Source of the DNA: Bacteroides sp.
Lineage (GTDB): Bacteria; Bacteroidota; Bacteroidia; Bacteroidales; Muribaculaceae
Assembly (NCBI GenBank): GCA_014801655.1
Contig: JAAVDT010000014.1
Span: forward strand, 1 to 14,544
Length of the DNA stretch: 14,544 nt
Reading direction: 5' to 3'
Below, in pieces: positions 1 through 6,109 of this stretch. The notes under the pieces are model-generated. The model saw only the letters and a list, made by a program, of their open reading frames with translations, did not search any database and was not told the DNA's origin. The number at the start of each line of letters is the position of its first letter. The first letter of the stretch is position 1. The position numbers and the translations under genes are program-made.

Positions 1-922
1 CTTCCTGGTCAAAGACGTCGATGAAGCCTTTGCCGATGATTTTGCGTTTGCGTTCGGGGTCGGTGACTCCGGCGAGTTCGCTGAAGAATTTGGCCGAAGC
101 GTCGACGCCGATCACGTTGAGACCAAGCACTTCATAGTCGCGCAACACGTCGGTGAATTCGTTTTTGCGCAGCATGCCGTGGTCAACGAAGATGCAGGTG
201 AGGTTTTTGCCGATGGCTTTGTTGAGAAGCACGGCAGCCACGGAGGAGTCGACACCGCCGGAGAGTCCGAGCACCACTTTGTCGTCGCCGAGCTGCTCTT
301 TGAGCTGAGCCACGGTCGATTCGATGAATGAGGCTGCGCTCCAGTCCTGACGCGAGCCGCAGATGTTGACAACGAAGTTGCTGAGCAGTTGCATGCCACA
401 TTCCGAGTGGTAGACTTCGGGGTGGAACTGAACGCCCCAGAGCTTTTCGCCGTCGGCCTGATAGGCGGCAACGGGCACTTTGTCGGTCGAGGCGATGATG
501 CTGAACGAGGAGGGGAGAGCGGTGATGGTGTCGCCATGGCTCATCCACACCTGTGCGCCGGGTTCAATGCCCGAGAGCAGCGGATTTTCGCTGTTGACGC
601 TCTGAAGAATTGCACGGCCATATTCGCGGGAGTTTGCGGGTTCAACGGCTCCGCCATTGAGATAGGCCATGAGCTGAGCGCCGTAGCAGATGCCGAGAAT
701 GGGATACTTGCCGCGCAGACCGTCGAGGGTGATGCGGAAGGCTTTCTCATCGTAGACCGAGAAGGGGGAACCGGAGAGAATGACTCCTATCACGGACGGA
801 TCGCCGAACGGGAATTTGTTGTAGGGCACAATCTCACAGTAGGTGTTCAGTTCGCGGACGCGGCGGCCGATGAGCTGCGTGGTCTGCGATCCGAAGTCAA
901 GAATGATGATTTTTTCCTGCAT
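1..922 (-). CDS. guaA: GMP synthase (glutamine-hydrolysing), 3' part missing
   Basis: Converts XMP to GMP with ATP and glutamine, the last step of cytosolic guanine nucleotide synthesis. The ATG at 922-920 opens a reading frame of 307 codons that runs off the left edge; complete GuaA proteins have a little over 500 residues, so about 60% is present. Visible parts: a class I glutamine amidotransferase domain (about 1-188) starting [20 protein letters not shown], with nucleophile Cys79 in GICYGAQ and the catalytic His167 and Glu169 in FHPE; then the start of the ATP pyrophosphatase domain with the P-loop SGGVDSS (221-227) and [11 protein letters not shown] (245-255). All amidotransferase triad residues are intact. 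The dimerisation domain lies outside the window. A Bacteroides-type promoter lies 64-95 nt upstream of the start, so the gene begins its own transcript. Identification is very secure. Confidence 0.97.
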   Translation of the reverse strand, partial: MQEKIIILDFGSQTTQLIGRRVRELNTYCEIVPYNKFPFGDPSVIGVILSGSPFSVYDEKAFRITLDGLRGKYPILGICYGAQLMAYLNGGAVEPANSREYGRAILQSVNSENPLLSGIEPGAQVWMSHGDTITALPSSFSIIASTDKVPVAAYQADGEKLWGVQFHPEVYHSECGMQLLSNFVVNICGSRQDWSAASFIESTVAQLKEQLGDDKVVLGLSGGVDSSVAAVLLNKAIGKNLTCIFVDHGMLRKNEFTDVLRDYEVLGLNVIGVDASAKFFSELAGVTDPERKRKIIGKGFIDVFDQE

Positions 923-985
923 GGTTTGGGAATGTGTTGCTGATGATTTTCCCGTGGCAATGTTGCCCCGGAGATTTCTTTTCGG

Positions 986-1017
986 CAAAGTTAACCTTTT
1001 TTACCCGCATCTGCAAG
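986..1017 (-). promoter_or_regulatory. Bacteroidetes-type promoter of guaA
   Basis: Read on the minus strand, TAACTTTG (986-993) matches the Bacteroides -7 consensus TAnnTTTG exactly. CTTG (1014-1017) supplies a -33 TTG, with a 20-nt spacer between TTG and the -7 box, which is the usual distance. Transcription would start near 980, giving a guaA leader of roughly 60 nt. That leader contains the near-palindrome ggcaatgttgcc (956-967). The consensus is established knowledge; use of this site is inferred. Confidence 0.75.
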
Positions 1018-1031
1018 CCCGACAGCCTAAA

Positions 1032-1087
1032 TGTAGAGTTTAGAGAGCAGAGAGCAGAGTTTAGAGGGTAGAGTTTAGAGGGTAGAG
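1032..1087. repeat. Tandem 7-bp repeat, eight units of CTCTNNN
   Basis: On the minus strand these 56 bases divide exactly into eight heptamers. In order they are CTCTACC, CTCTAAA, CTCTACC, CTCTAAA, CTCTGCT, CTCTGCT, CTCTAAA, CTCTACA. The CTCT part is invariant and the last three bases vary among AAA, ACC, GCT and ACA. The array fills the gap between the end of the unknown operon (stop at 1109) and the guaA promoter. It encodes nothing on either strand. It resembles the short-period intergenic arrays seen in some bacterial genomes; its function is unknown. Confidence 0.85.
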
Positions 1088-1108
1088 AAATGGGGCGTGT
1101 TTAAAAGT

Positions 1109-1717
1109 TTAGTCCGCGGGGATGCTGTCAATCAGAAGAGATCCGGATTCAGTTTCATCCTTTTCATTGAAATAACCTTCGCGTTCAAGAACCGTGAAGA
1201 GATTTTCTAATACCCATTTCACTTCTACTTTATCATATCGAGAGTTTGTTGATATTTCATCCGGGGCTTGCTTGAAATATAAATCAATATCGTGTTTAAG
1301 TTTAATTGCTGAATAATGCTCAATAATAATGGGTTCTTCCGCCATTTCTTTTACCTTATTCTTATTTCTGTCTGAACCATAATATTCGGGATACAATATC
1401 AGGGTTTCCTCAGATGTGTTTACCAGATATTTTTCATTTAAGGAAGGGGTGAAGTGTGTTCCGTCGGGGAAAACAATATCTTTGGTCGTTGATTTGGTTT
1501 CATGTGAAAGATGTCCCTCAGTACCTGATATTACGATAACTTCGGGAGTCAGGAATGAAAGAATTATGAATACGAGTATGGCGCACGGGAACATAATCCC
1601 ACAACCGCATCCAACTTTTCCGTCGCTTCCTCGTCTGACGATTAATCCGACCATGATTCCGATAACCGCGGCAATTAGCGCGGAGATGAGTAATTTATTG
1701 ATTAGTGTCAGTTCCAT
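1109..1717 (-). CDS. Two-TM membrane protein of unknown function (202 aa)
   Basis: I do not recognise this protein. It starts MELTLINKLLISALIAAVIG and has two hydrophobic segments, about 7-27 and 41-60. They are joined by a short loop with RRGSDGK and a Gly/Cys stretch (GCGCG, 36-40) and followed by a hydrophilic domain of about 140 residues (62-202). That domain contains the segment IVFPDGTHFTPS (81-92) and is rich in Lys, Glu and Asp. A basic RR after the first TM favours an inside loop, so the large tail is probably also outside or periplasmic, but this is only inferred. The ATG (1717-1715) lies inside the end of the preceding 118-aa gene (overlap 1695-1717), which points to translational coupling. 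It is the last gene of the AT-rich run, and no clear terminator follows it, only the heptamer repeat. Confidence 0.75.
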   Translation of the reverse strand: MELTLINKLLISALIAAVIGIMVGLIVRRGSDGKVGCGCGIMFPCAILVFIILSFLTPEVIVISGTEGHLSHETKSTTKDIVFPDGTHFTPSLNEKYLVNTSEETLILYPEYYGSDRNKNKVKEMAEEPIIIEHYSAIKLKHDIDLYFKQAPDEISTNSRYDKVEVKWVLENLFTVLEREGYFNEKDETESGSLLIDSIPAD

Positions 1718-2051
1718 CTTCTTCCAGTAATTTCATGTGAAGGTCATTAATGATGTCTTCGCTGTGTCCTTTAACAAATGTTCGAACCAAGTGTACAGAG
1801 AGTCTCGGCAGATAGAATATTGGCCAGACAACGTTTGCCGATAGTAGGCCGTCGAAGCCTGTAACCAGAATCGTTCTCCTCATACATTTTGCACATGCAA
1901 CATGATGTTCGTAGCCCCAGCTGTATGCCACAAACATGAATGTGACATCGGGTAGGGAATATGATTTGATTGAATCACTTGTTTCACCGCACACGGGACA
2001 CTGGAGCGGAACGCGCTCCAATTGTTTTCTAAGCGCATAAATATACTTCAT
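1695..2051 (-). CDS. Zinc-ribbon protein with hydrophobic segment (118 aa, unknown)
   Basis: A small protein of unknown function. Two Cys pairs, CPVC (18-21) and CAKC (53-56), are spaced as in a zinc ribbon, with an aromatic stretch between them (DVTFMFVAYSWGYEHH, 35-50). A hydrophobic stretch at about 61-82 (ILVTGFDGLLSANVVWPIFY region) could contact or cross the membrane. The tail is acidic. The frame is open upstream to an ATG at 2135, but I chose the ATG at 2051. The extra 28 residues would overlap the preceding gene, look like translated intergenic DNA, and would place a long hydrophobic/basic stretch before the MKYIYALRKQ start. The next gene begins inside its 3' end. The fold is inferred from Cys spacing only; the start is moderately sure. 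Confidence 0.7.
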   Translation of the reverse strand: MKYIYALRKQLERVPLQCPVCGETSDSIKSYSLPDVTFMFVAYSWGYEHHVACAKCMRRTILVTGFDGLLSANVVWPIFYLPRLSVHLVRTFVKGHSEDIINDLHMKLLEEDGTDTNQ

Positions 2052-2106
2052 AGTAGTAGCTCTATAGATACAAAATATTATATTATGTAATGGGGCAGCA
2101 AGTAAT

Positions 2107-3303
2107 TTAGTAATAAAACGTGTAGTCTTCGCCATTAATGGTTATCGTGTAAGATACACCATTCATTTTTTTATCGTACTTTATGTTGAAGAATCCAGAG
2201 TATTCTGTTTGAGATGGTATGGTGTGCATCCTCATATAGTTGTCTCTGATATGATCTCTAATTTGATGTTGGGATTCGTTGAGCTGAACGATCTTTTCTT
2301 CAGCAATCTGTCCGGCAGTATAGGATGCAAAACCATTGTAGCTCATCGTGCGAGATCTTCCATAGGTAGTGGAGTAAGAGCCGGTTGAGTAGTTTGTTAC
2401 AGATGATGAAAAACCTGCGGCTGCAGCTGATAGGCCTTCTCCTAATGCTGCCCAAAATGACTCCCATCTTTGTTTCCGTTTTATGATTTTATCATATTCT
2501 TCGTAGGTCAGAACGTCAATATTATACGGGATTAACTTTGACTTATCTAATCCCGATTTACTATGTCGTTTCGTTTCGAAATTCGACTCTTGTTTTTTTG
2601 CTGCATATTGCAAACTTCTTGCCGACAGGTTTAATGGATTGAATAAGATAGCTTTGTCGCGAAAGTTTTGAATACAAACATGAATGGTGACATACTTGCC
2701 ATATTGATTTGTTATGTCGGGAAAGGTCGTGATGATTAAATCGTTATGTTTAATATATGAAACCAATTTACCATTCACATAATATTTGCCATATTCCTTT
2801 ATTGGGTAGCCTTCGACAAATCGGTTAATATCAATCTGTGGCATGGAGTCAGACCGATTGATGGTTATATTTGAAATGTTGAAGGTTGAGGATTCATATT
2901 GATTTTCAACAATATCGAATTGACTACATTCATTGGGAATCTTTTCAAATTCAAGGATGAAATGATGATTTTGCTTGGAGCGATCAAAAGTCATGAACTT
3001 TTGTTCCGCGTCATCGTCAATGGGAATATTGATTGTTGACAGCAATCTGAATTTTTTTGAAGAGCCGGGGATGGATATATATGTATCATCGGAAACGTTA
3101 ATCAAATGACCCTCACGTCCCCAAGACCTGGATTTTGGGGCGGTGTAGTCAATAAAAACCAAAGTGCTGTTTTCGCGATTGTCAATTTGTGAGAGATAGA
3201 TTGGCAAATCGGCTTCAAATGAGATTGGTTTATATTGACTTCTTGCATAGAAAGCCACTGCGAGAAGAAGGATAGGTAATAGGTGTTTCATTATGGTTGT
3301 CAT
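2107..3303 (-). CDS. Exported protein of unknown function, Bacteroidetes family (398 aa)
   Basis: It begins with a signal peptide: basic MKH, then hydrophobic LLPILLLAVAFYA, then a polar RSQ near residue 23. There is no lipobox Cys, so it is not predicted as a lipoprotein. Residues about 44-133 have the look of a beta-sandwich seen at the N-terminus of many uncharacterised Bacteroidetes exported proteins, ending in a FDIVEN-type motif (129-134). Residues 200-275 are a second beta-rich part ending LTYEEYDKIIKRKQRW (265-280). Then comes an Ala/Gly/Ser/Thr/Tyr-rich low-complexity segment (286-332, GLSAAAAGFSSS to YTAGQIAEE), then a charged helix and a C-terminal beta part ending YTFYY. Met5 (ATG at 3291) is an alternative start and gives a more typical signal peptide. 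The stop of the upstream YbjN-like gene is only 3 nt away. The family resemblance is from memory and the function is unknown. Confidence 0.8.
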   Translation of the reverse strand: MTTIMKHLLPILLLAVAFYARSQYKPISFEADLPIYLSQIDNRENSTLVFIDYTAPKSRSWGREGHLINVSDDTYISIPGSSKKFRLLSTINIPIDDDAEQKFMTFDRSKQNHHFILEFEKIPNECSQFDIVENQYESSTFNISNITINRSDSMPQIDINRFVEGYPIKEYGKYYVNGKLVSYIKHNDLIITTFPDITNQYGKYVTIHVCIQNFRDKAILFNPLNLSARSLQYAAKKQESNFETKRHSKSGLDKSKLIPYNIDVLTYEEYDKIIKRKQRWESFWAALGEGLSAAAAGFSSSVTNYSTGSYSTTYGRSRTMSYNGFASYTAGQIAEEKIVQLNESQHQIRDHIRDNYMRMHTIPSQTEYSGFFNIKYDKKMNGVSYTITINGEDYTFYY

Positions 3304-3306
3304 TTT

Positions 3307-3795
3307 TTATTTTTTGAAGAATGAGAAGATACCTCGTTTCTTTTTTTGAGGAACCGGAGGTTCAAATTCGAGCGCGCGTTTGTAGATGTGGGCTGTTTCT
3401 TCATTGGCTGCGTCGAAAAGTAATTCAAATTCAAACCCAAACGTTTCTTCGGAAATGATGTTTATTCCTCCGGTATAAATATGAAAAGAGAAAACAAGAT
3501 CACCATGTTTGTTTATGCAAGTCGAAATGAGATTTGCATCAGAGTTATATTCGTTTACCGCTGTTATTGCGCCAAGTCTGTTCTCTGGGCTGAATCTAAC
3601 GCGAGGGAAACAATTTAATAGAAGAAGATCTCTATTGGAGTCAACTATGATTATTATATCAATTGTTTCGTTATTTCCTCGAAGAGTAAGGTCAAATACA
3701 TAGTAAGTCCCTTTGCTGTAGCTCTTCTCTTCTAAACGATATTTCCATTCCTTGGAATCGAAATATGATTTGATTGTTTCAGTTATTGGATCCAT
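3307..3795 (-). CDS. YbjN-like protein, copy 1 (162 aa)
   Basis: A soluble alpha/beta protein whose pattern fits the YbjN / type III secretion chaperone-like fold: an N-terminal helix (MDPITETIKSYFDSKEW), beta strands with DIIIIVD and LLLLNCFPRV, a helix beginning AITAVNEYN (96-104), then strand pairs DLVFSFHIYTGG and a final helix AHIYKRALE. YbjN members are small proteins with assorted, mostly unproven regulatory or chaperone roles. It is clearly paralogous to the gene at 7249-7731. The two share the start (ITETIKS, FDS), the YTGGINI motif, TAHIYK, and a Lys-rich tail ending FSFFKK or LSFFKK. The ATG at 3795 lies 12 nt after the preceding stop, so it belongs to the operon. No signal peptide. 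Family call is moderate; paralogy is certain. Confidence 0.82.
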   Translation of the reverse strand: MDPITETIKSYFDSKEWKYRLEEKSYSKGTYYVFDLTLRGNNETIDIIIIVDSNRDLLLLNCFPRVRFSPENRLGAITAVNEYNSDANLISTCINKHGDLVFSFHIYTGGINIISEETFGFEFELLFDAANEETAHIYKRALEFEPPVPQKKKRGIFSFFKK

Positions 3796-3807
3796 ACGAG
3801 AATTAGT

Positions 3808-4152
3808 TTATTTAAAAATACTTGAAATTCCAACTATTATTCCTCCTATAATGGCAATTACAACACCTCCAAAAATTGGAGCAAGAATCACTGTGATAAC
3901 GAGCCCCAAAAAACTATCCGTTCGGAATAATTCACTGCCACCTCGTGAAGTAACGACATATTGAGAACGAGGTTCTTTAATAGCCATATAGTAACGTGGA
4001 TAATTTTGGTGACAAATAGATAGCATCTCTAAAATTTCGGGATGGTGTTTAAGAAGTTCGTTTATGTGTTGATCATGGCGAGGGCACATAAAGGAAACTT
4101 GACATTTTTGGCAAGGATTGTCAATACTTTTGTTTTTCTTTAGTTCAAACAT
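3808..4152 (-). CDS. Zinc-motif protein with C-terminal TM segments (114 aa, unknown)
   Basis: Unknown function. The N-terminal half carries Cys14, Cys17, Cys23 and His26 in CQKCQVSFMCPRH, a C-x2-C-x5-C-x2-H pattern that suggests a bound metal. A short helical part follows (INELLKHHPEILEMLSICHQ, 30-49). Residues 81-112 are strongly hydrophobic and glycine-rich (FLGLVITVILAPIFGG, then IIGGIIVGISS), enough for one long TM segment or a tight TM hairpin, and end in FK. The N-terminus is probably cytoplasmic. The frame is open upstream to 4311, but that extension overlaps the 60-aa gene in another frame and is basic, low-quality sequence. The ATG at 4152 lies 11 nt after the 60-aa stop and is the better start. 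It shares its zinc-plus-membrane layout with the 118-aa protein. Confidence 0.72.
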   Translation of the reverse strand: MFELKKNKSIDNPCQKCQVSFMCPRHDQHINELLKHHPEILEMLSICHQNYPRYYMAIKEPRSQYVVTSRGGSELFRTDSFLGLVITVILAPIFGGVVIAIIGGIIVGISSIFK

Positions 4153-4163
4153 ATTGTAAGATT

Positions 4164-4346
4164 TTAGAGTTCTTCCGGTTCTTTTTTCTTGGATGGGTTT
4201 TCTTTTTGCTTTTGGTCGGCTCGATGGAGTAGATAGACTCCGAGGCCTATCCAGAAAAGTGGTCCGACTGCTGAATTTCCTTTTGCCAGACAACCTAAGA
4301 GCGCCAGACATCCGAATACAAGAATTATTATGCCCCAGGTTTTCAT
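4164..4346 (-). CDS. Small two-TM protein (60 aa, unknown)
   Basis: A tiny membrane protein: first hydrophobic segment TWGIIILVFGCLALLGCLA (3-21), a short polar turn (KGNSAVG), second segment PLFWIGLGVYLLH (29-41), and a highly charged tail (DQKQKENPSKKKEPEEL). The basic tail predicts a cytoplasmic C-terminus. Its ATG overlaps the TGA of the preceding 66-aa gene as ATGA (4343-4346), so the two are almost certainly translated in a coupled way, which supports both as real genes in spite of their size. Function unknown. Confidence 0.7.
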   Translation of the reverse strand: MKTWGIIILVFGCLALLGCLAKGNSAVGPLFWIGLGVYLLHRADQKQKENPSKKKEPEEL

Positions 4347-4543
4347 ATTTCAGCTTTTTGATTTGGTGTTGAATCGTTGAGTTTTTTTGAGCATAAGACT
4401 ACGATTAGCCCAAGGAAAAGATTGAGAATCGAAATGATGAAGGCCCATTTAAAACCGATTTTTCGATTCCGACCAAGGCATCCTACGCCGTAGGCTAATG
4501 CAAGGCAGATAATAAAAAAGAAAATTCTTTCTCCTCCTGACAT
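4343..4543 (-). CDS. Small two-TM protein (66 aa, unknown)
   Basis: Two hydrophobic segments, IFFFIICLALAYGVGCLG (7-24) and WAFIISILNLFLGLIVVLC (33-51), flank a basic loop GRNRKIGFK and end in SKKLND. The loop-plus-second-helix pattern (GRxRKIGF, then a helix ending in LCSKK) is one I know from many small Bacteroidetes membrane proteins of unknown role. The basic loop predicts both termini outside or a hairpin with the loop in the cytoplasm. The start lies 36 nt after the stop of the 370-aa gene with no recognisable promoter between, and the stop overlaps the next ATG by 4 nt, so it is an internal operon gene. Confidence 0.72.
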   Translation of the reverse strand: MSGGERIFFFIICLALAYGVGCLGRNRKIGFKWAFIISILNLFLGLIVVLCSKKLNDSTPNQKAEI

Positions 4544-4579
4544 GATAGGTCGATTTAGATGTTGGTAAATAAGTTAATG

Positions 4580-5692
4580 TTAGATATTTCTGAATGCTTG
4601 TTGGATTATTGCATGAGCAATCGGCTCGCTCGAAATGTCGGCAATTCGTTGACAATCGGTTTTAAAATTGTTGAGCTTGAAGCGCTGAGACAGGGCTCGC
4701 AGGTTGGAATTTATTGATTCAAGAACTTCTTGAGGCTCCCGCTGCATGTCATTAGTGAGAATTTCCGAAACCTGTTCACGAGTGAAATTTAGTTTTTCTG
4801 CATACTTCTGCATGATGCTCGTTGTCACATCAGAGAACGCTGACGTCGGAGATGCTCCGGCAATAAGAGCAATTAGTTTAAGTGGAGCTTCTCTAACTTC
4901 GGAACTCAATTCTTGAGTCTCGGAATTGAGGGGGAATATTTGCCGGAATATTTCAGATGCTTCTTTACATTCCGAAATTTCTACAATTCGTTGACATTTT
5001 GCGCTGAGCCGATGGGTTTTAAAATCTTTTCGCAGCGATTCGAAATGAGGTTTAATTGCATGTAGGATTTCTTCTGTGGAGAATTGACGGTCGTGTCTGA
5101 TGTGGTATTCTAATTCATCGTAGTTAATGCCTAATTCTCCACGATAGGCCTGAATGATAGCATTAACTTCTTCTGATTCTATGGATTTTGAAGATGTTCG
5201 TTGCAGAAGAATCAGGAGTCTAAGGATTGATTGAGCTTCCATAAAAGAAATGGCTCGATGCGCTTTGTGTTGCGTTTTATCTTTATTAAAAAGAGCAACA
5301 ATACCGGGTTGTTTGTATTTTATGGCCATCCATGCAATCGTTACGAGTGGAACAAGGTATTTAAGGGATGAATAATAAAATACGGCCTTATAATCTGAAG
5401 AGTAATATGAATCGTTCCGGTATATGTCAGACAGCATATAGATGAGTAGTTCGGATATTAAGGTAAATATCGCACAACAAATGAATGACGGAGCTTTACT
5501 GCGGCGGATTATCAACCATGAGGAAATTATCAGCTCAACAATGCTTGGAAGGAATAAGATTGCTACATCATCATATAAAAGGTATTCACTTTTGCGTTCT
5601 CCGAAAATATACATGGCGAGAGATAAGCAAAGTGATAACAGCAGTCCTTGTATCAGCCAATTAATCCATTTGTCAACTTCTTCTTTTTCCAT
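4580..5692 (-). CDS. Four-TM protein with duplicated TerB-like helical domain (370 aa)
   Basis: First gene of the AT-rich run. N-terminal membrane part: hydrophobic segments at about 12-30, 43-63, 68-90 and 107-126. From about 150 onward the protein is soluble, all-helical and internally duplicated. Copy 1 (about 153-253) and copy 2 (about 269-368) align without large gaps; the best part pairs EEILHAIKPHFESLRKDF with QEVLESINSNLRALSQRF and CQRIVEIS (233-240) with CQRIADIS (347-354). The pattern of a helix with a small-residue turn, then an ELGIxxxEL or KLNFTREQV turn, resembles TerB/DjlA-like domains; this is a fold inference, and TerB acidic metal residues are not clear. Role unknown; a membrane-tethered adaptor or sensor is possible. 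The ATG at 5692 is preceded by no recognisable promoter box, though a fold-back element lies just upstream. Confidence 0.8.
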   Translation of the reverse strand: MEKEEVDKWINWLIQGLLLSLCLSLAMYIFGERKSEYLLYDDVAILFLPSIVELIISSWLIIRRSKAPSFICCAIFTLISELLIYMLSDIYRNDSYYSSDYKAVFYYSSLKYLVPLVTIAWMAIKYKQPGIVALFNKDKTQHKAHRAISFMEAQSILRLLILLQRTSSKSIESEEVNAIIQAYRGELGINYDELEYHIRHDRQFSTEEILHAIKPHFESLRKDFKTHRLSAKCQRIVEISECKEASEIFRQIFPLNSETQELSSEVREAPLKLIALIAGASPTSAFSDVTTSIMQKYAEKLNFTREQVSEILTNDMQREPQEVLESINSNLRALSQRFKLNNFKTDCQRIADISSEPIAHAIIQQAFRNI

Positions 5693-5740
5693 TTAGAGAT
5701 TGGTTTTTAATTAGATTTGTTGGCACTCTAAAATTGAAAA

Positions 5741-6010
5741 AAGAGCGCGAGTGCCGGATTGAATGCTTATTCGCTGATTGGGCTCTCGCATTGGCCTTGG
5801 TGCAGAATAAGCAACAGCATCTCACGCCCTTTGGTAGAGATATATGACATGGATTAGGCGTCGTGCAATCATTATTTGGAGTGTTGATTGCATTTGCCGA
5901 CAATCCATGGATATAAAACCAAGGCGTGAGCGTTGTTGCTACCTTCTTTTTGCACCGGTTAGAATTTGCGAGATTCAATCAGCAAAATAAGGATAAACAA
6001 TAACGCTCTT
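5741..6010. repeat. 270-bp imperfect fold-back (long inverted repeat), MITE-like
   Basis: The gene-free gap 5693-6109 contains a long symmetrical inverted repeat centred near 5878. Matching blocks, outer to inner: aagagcg 5741-5747 with cgctctt 6004-6010; gctgattg 5773-5780 with caatcagc 5976-5983; tctcgca 5784-5790 with tgcgaga 5967-5973; ggtgca 5799-5804 with tgcacc 5951-5956; agcaaca 5810-5816 with tgttgct 5934-5940; tcacgcc 5822-5828 with ggcgtga 5923-5929; ttggt 5831-5835 with accaa 5918-5922; catggatt 5848-5855 with aatccatg 5902-5909; tgcaatca 5864-5871 with tgattgca 5885-5892, leaving a 13-nt loop. The register holds along the whole length, so chance is excluded. A second, local stem (tgcttattc 5764-5772 with gaataagca 5805-5813) competes with it. 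It could be a MITE-like element or a structured RNA. No target duplication is evident. The rest of the gap shows nothing else. Confidence 0.85.
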
Positions 6011-6109
6011 AACGATAATTTAGGGGCTTCTCTCTTGAAGCTCGTTGCAAAATTACATAAAAGCGTTTAATTTCAAAATAATTTTTTCAAGATTAACCTC
6101 CGACGATGG

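Noticed and set aside
1032..1087. CRISPR array
   Set aside because: Units are 7 bp in direct tandem with no spacers, and no cas gene is present.
2052..2135. Upstream extension of the 118-aa gene to the ATG at 2135
   Set aside because: It overlaps the end of the exported-protein gene and adds residues that look like translated spacer; the ATG at 2051 fits the operon spacing.
4153..4311. Upstream extension of the 114-aa zinc-motif gene to an ATG at 4311
   Set aside because: It would overlap almost all of the 60-aa gene in a different frame and adds 53 basic, low-quality residues; the ATG at 4152 is better placed.
1109..5692. Defence island or toxin-antitoxin reading of the unknown operon
   Set aside because: I see no nuclease, helicase, methylase, NTPase, reverse transcriptase or toxin motif in any product, so the label is not supported by the sequence.
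5712..5719. Plus-strand TAGATTTG as a promoter reading into the fold-back
   Set aside because: It matches TAnnTTTG but has no -33 TTG at the right distance, and several such octamers are expected by chance in a window of this size.
5673..5978. A 101-codon minus-strand open frame inside the gene-free gap
   Set aside because: It coincides with one arm of the fold-back, overlaps the start of the 370-aa gene, has odd composition (Cys/Asn/Thr-rich, no domain pattern) and no promoter; open by chance.
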